From Spirochaetia bacterium (GTDB taxonomy: Bacteria > Spirochaetota > Leptospiria > Turneriellales > JAOUOS01), in NCBI GenBank assembly GCA_029880265.1, contig JAOUOT010000014.1, positions 21,192 to 85,191 of the forward strand: DNA of 64,000 nucleotides, in the 5' to 3' direction. A program made the position numbers and the translations under genes. Positions within the stretch are counted from its first letter, which is position 1. Each line of letters starts with the position of its first letter. Positions 61,349 to 64,000 of this stretch are shown piece by piece. The notes beneath the pieces are model-generated. The model did no database searches, was not told the DNA's origin, and was given only the letters and a program-made list of their open reading frames with translations.

Positions 61349-61953
61349 TCGTCTTGCGAATTTTTTTCTTTTTCTGCGTAATCGTTATATTCCTGAACAG
61401 ACATTATATTAGAAATTATCCATTCATGTTTGGTAGAGTTGAGAATTAGCCCGCAGTATTGACGCTCAATGTTCAGGCTGTCTTTTATGACAGCCCCGAA
61501 TGAGGGACATAGGGTTGTTTTATAGATATCTTTTGATTGAATGCCGTCTTTACTTTTTCAAGCAGTTCATCAATGTTGTATCCGGGATTTCTTTTCAAAA
61601 ATAACGCTTTGCTTTTGATCTTAGATAATACCGCAGTTTTAGGAGCGTCTTTTATCTCTATGCCGAACATTATCGCGAACATGGCTGATATGAGTAATAT
61701 TGTCATAAAGCAGATGTATAAATAAAGCGGCAGCAATATTCCTATAGCAAAAATTATGAAGAAGAAATTAAATATATAATTAACAGGAGATGGATATTTA
61801 TTATGAATGATTATTATTTCATCAATTATGTCTGGTATGAAATAAATAAGATCAGAGATGTCGCCGGTTTTAAATTTAAGAGATACCTTATCATAATAGG
61901 TGTAATATAAAATTATAAAATAAAATGTCGATTGCTAAATAGATAAAGAATTT
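61339..61953 (-). pseudogene. Frameshifted membrane protein gene
   Basis: Coding-like sequence runs through this stretch in different frames. Near 61880-61940 are KFFIYLAIDILFY and then, in another frame, LYYTYYDKVSLKFKTGDISDL. The latter continues as two transmembrane segments (FNFFFIIFAIGILLPLYLYI and MTILLISAMFAIMFG) and a soluble part NPGYNIDELLEKVKTAFNQ that ends at a TAA near 61485. A third frame continues CPSFGAVIKDSLNIERQYC to SQDEWL, stopping at 61339. No start codon fits the first segment. At least two frameshifts are needed, so it is decayed, or the sequence has errors. The soluble part faintly recalls Tim44-like domains. Confidence 0.5.
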
Positions 61954-61962
61954 ATTGAGCTT

Positions 61963-63981
61963 TTATGCAGGCAGAGTTACTGTTAAGCGAGTGCCGTCTT
62001 TTTCAGAGGTTGTAAAAGAAATATCTCCATTATGTATTTTTGCTATTAATTTAGCGCTATAAGTTCCGAGGCCCGTTCCCCCAACTTTTTCGGCAGTTGT
62101 GTATTTTTCAAAAAAATTTTCTCTGATTCTCGCAGGAATAACGCCTTTATTGTAAATTTCAATTTCATAATGTGTTTTATTGATAAATAAATTAATGTTA
62201 ATATCTTCATTTTCAGAAGAAGCTTCTATCGCGTTTTTAATAAGATTGGCAAAAAGTTTTTTAATATGAATTTTTTCACCATGCATTATTATGGTTTCAT
62301 TCAGATTTATTTTTTTATTTTGCTTCTTTAGGTTTATACAAATATTTTTTTGTTTTTTAAAAATTGTGAATTCTTTTTTTATTTCTTTGAAAATAGAAAG
62401 AAGATTAAATTTTTCAGTTTTTAATTTATAACTGCCTTCTTCCATTTTGATTATATCCTGGTAATGATCAATCATTAAAAGAAGTTCCTGAGAATTGCTT
62501 TTGATTAAAGAAAGATATTCAATGTCATTTTTATTTAATTTTAAACGTAATTCATCTAATAATAAATCAGACAAACCGATGATTCCCGTAATAGGATTTT
62601 TCATGTCATGACGAATTAATCTTTCGGTATTTTCTCTCATTGTTTCTGAACTTTTTAATTCAGCCGTTTTCTCGGCTACTTTTTTCTCCAGATTTTCAAC
62701 AAAACTTTCTTTTAATTTGTTGACCTCTGCCATGTTTGTAACGGCCAGCCGAAGCGACTCAAGCGCGGTTTTTTCATGCCGCTTTATTTTCTCGCCAATA
62801 GCAAAAGAAAGCAAAACGGCCGCTATGCTAATTCCAAAATGGACAGAATAGCTTGTAATAAAGTTATGCGGCACTATTCCAAATAGATTTAAGAAAAAAA
62901 GTATGTATCCGATAAAAAAGAATCCAAATATGTTTATAAAATAAATTGCCGGTTTGTAGCCTTCTTTTGCCCTGTAAACAGCCGCGAAAGAAGCAAGAAG
63001 AATGCACGAAATGGCAATTATACTGGCAATTTTTATCAGTACCGCACTCGTTGAAAATAGAGAAAGAAGCACTCCTGAGCCTGAAGATATCATGAGTATT
63101 TGCATTAATGAGTATAAGTTTTTATTTTTAGAGGTGATGTTTAAATATGACTTCATGAACAGCAGGCCCCATAAGATAATAACCGAAAGAAAAAACAGAT
63201 AATTGTTCGTTATAAATAACGCGAGATTGTCTGAAAAGTATTCATAACCAACAGAATCAAATGATAAAAAACCAAAGATCATGCTGAATATAAAAAACGA
63301 ATAGTATAGATAACTTTTCTCTTTTATGAAAAAATATAACATAAAATTATATAATCCCATAACGACAAGAACCCCATAGAAAAAGCCCAGCCATAATTTG
63401 TCTATTTTCGAATGATATATATAATTTTCTTGGCCTGAAGCAAAAAGAGCAATGGCCATAGACTGGCTGCCTTCAATTCGCAAGTAATATGTTTTATGTT
63501 CAAAAGGCCCTTCTGTCAGCGAAAAAACAGGAAATCGGCATTTTGTTTTAACTGAACTTGGCGGATGTAAAATGCCCTTGGCTTCTTTGTAAAAATCGTT
63601 ATTTTTACCGGGAGTGTATAATTCGATATTTTCAATTCGGGTGTGATTTTCTTTTAGGTACCATTTAACAGTATTATCTTGAAGATTTTCTGCGCTAAAA
63701 CGAACCCAGTAGGCGCTGTCAGTGAATCCGTAGTTTATACTGTCTTTTTCTACCGGTTTAAATAAATACTCATATTTTTTATCTGTAACGTCTTTTATGG
63801 TAAGTTTTTTTTCTTTATCTTCCATAATAGATATATGTTTGCCAAGGGGGTAATTATTTAATGAATTAGAAACACTAAGAGGCGTCTGCGCAAAAACAGG
63901 CGAAATCAAAGCAGTAAGAAGAATCAATTTATTTAATATGATAGGTCTTTCCATTTTGTAAAGTTCATCAGGCATTTTCAT
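61963..63981 (-). CDS. 7TMR-DISM sensor histidine kinase
   Basis: This 672-residue sensor begins with a signal peptide (ILLTALISPVFAQ). It then has the periplasmic 7TMR-DISM extracellular beta-sandwich (TDSAYWVRFSAENLQ, WYLKENHTRIENIELYTPG) and seven transmembrane helices (about 190-400). A coiled coil leads to a histidine-kinase core with the phosphoacceptor in LIRHDMKNPITG (His near 455) and an ATPase domain with N-box NLIKNAIEAS and GGTGLGTYSA. The G1 box reads NKGVIP, with Asn where Asp is usual, a variant seen in some kinases. Such sensors are abundant in leptospires. No response regulator gene is in view. The ligand is unknown. The ATG at 63954 is a possible alternative start. Confidence 0.9.
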   Translation of the reverse strand: MKMPDELYKMERPIILNKLILLTALISPVFAQTPLSVSNSLNNYPLGKHISIMEDKEKKLTIKDVTDKKYEYLFKPVEKDSINYGFTDSAYWVRFSAENLQDNTVKWYLKENHTRIENIELYTPGKNNDFYKEAKGILHPPSSVKTKCRFPVFSLTEGPFEHKTYYLRIEGSQSMAIALFASGQENYIYHSKIDKLWLGFFYGVLVVMGLYNFMLYFFIKEKSYLYYSFFIFSMIFGFLSFDSVGYEYFSDNLALFITNNYLFFLSVIILWGLLFMKSYLNITSKNKNLYSLMQILMISSGSGVLLSLFSTSAVLIKIASIIAISCILLASFAAVYRAKEGYKPAIYFINIFGFFFIGYILFFLNLFGIVPHNFITSYSVHFGISIAAVLLSFAIGEKIKRHEKTALESLRLAVTNMAEVNKLKESFVENLEKKVAEKTAELKSSETMRENTERLIRHDMKNPITGIIGLSDLLLDELRLKLNKNDIEYLSLIKSNSQELLLMIDHYQDIIKMEEGSYKLKTEKFNLLSIFKEIKKEFTIFKKQKNICINLKKQNKKINLNETIIMHGEKIHIKKLFANLIKNAIEASSENEDININLFINKTHYEIEIYNKGVIPARIRENFFEKYTTAEKVGGTGLGTYSAKLIAKIHNGDISFTTSEKDGTRLTVTLPA

Positions 63982-64000
63982 GCCTAATTAGTATCTGTCT

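Overview
The window is an AT-rich chromosomal segment from a diderm (Gram-negative-type) bacterium, most likely a spirochaete near the Leptospirae. The lineage markers are a FlaA-type periplasmic flagellar sheath protein whose C-terminus (YPGAQIKDSW) resembles leptospiral FlaA, a FapA/DUF342 protein with a Jag-like N-domain, a 7TMR-DISM histidine kinase, a bactofilin, and several lipoproteins with relaxed lipoboxes. LpxB, TonB, MlaF-like ABC, TolC/CusBA and type II secretion genes show an outer membrane with lipid A. The taxon is inferred from gene content only; no rRNA is present.

Layout. 1-3803 (minus): ftsH, an alkaline-phosphatase-fold metalloenzyme, and a Ppx/GppA phosphatase cut by the window edge. 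4096-8424 (plus): a giant 2-hydroxyacyl-CoA dehydratase-activase-like iron-sulphur ATPase, then a bidirectional terminator. 8560-10545 (minus): tRNA-Val and thrS only 7 nt apart. 10782-11558: a Cys-rich small protein and a PTS IIA (PtsN-like) protein. 12330-17070: a tight gspK-L-M-N operon ending in a DtxR/FeoA-type metal regulator. 17146-17520: tRNA-Lys, tRNA-Glu, a terminator and a degenerate duplication of the tRNA-Glu tail. 17902-19565: a large Cys-rich/PPC-type lipoprotein and a 59-residue twin-CX3C lipoprotein. 19845-26114: a CusCBA-type metal efflux operon with an extra metal-binding lipoprotein. 26266-26460 and 29866-30012: two copies of a MITE-like repeat around a lipoprotein gene, lpxB and purF. 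30025-40759 is mostly minus-strand housekeeping and envelope genes (flaA-like, sodB-type, fapA, mscS, sodC, a large secreted protein, a nitronate monooxygenase), with a plus-strand ccsA/ccmC-like island at 31717-33378. 40929-49995 holds gmhA, neuB-like, a LysM/M23 peptidase, bactofilin, mlaF, tonB, a STAS-like protein, pyrF and relA/spoT. 50055-51739: yajQ and prfB. 51813-57778: a TetR regulator facing an RND exporter fused to a LolA-like domain, with a DUF1302-like outer-membrane partner. 57971-63981: a SWIM/SNF2 helicase, a broken membrane gene and the 7TMR-DISM kinase.

The window does not show an obvious complete novel defence or biosynthetic system. The most unusual items are: (i) a 13-bp hairpin followed by ten T residues covering the start codon and signal-peptide codons of the flaA-like gene, which looks like a built-in attenuator; (ii) the thrS start codon lying almost directly on the 3' end of tRNA-Val; (iii) a CTCTGTG-type repeat that appears to encode part of the CusB signal peptide; (iv) the MITE-like family; (v) the tRNA-Glu tail duplication; and (vi) the metal regulator embedded in a T2SS operon. 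Relics are also present: the C-terminus of a ferredoxin-type aldo/keto reductase, and a frameshifted membrane protein gene.
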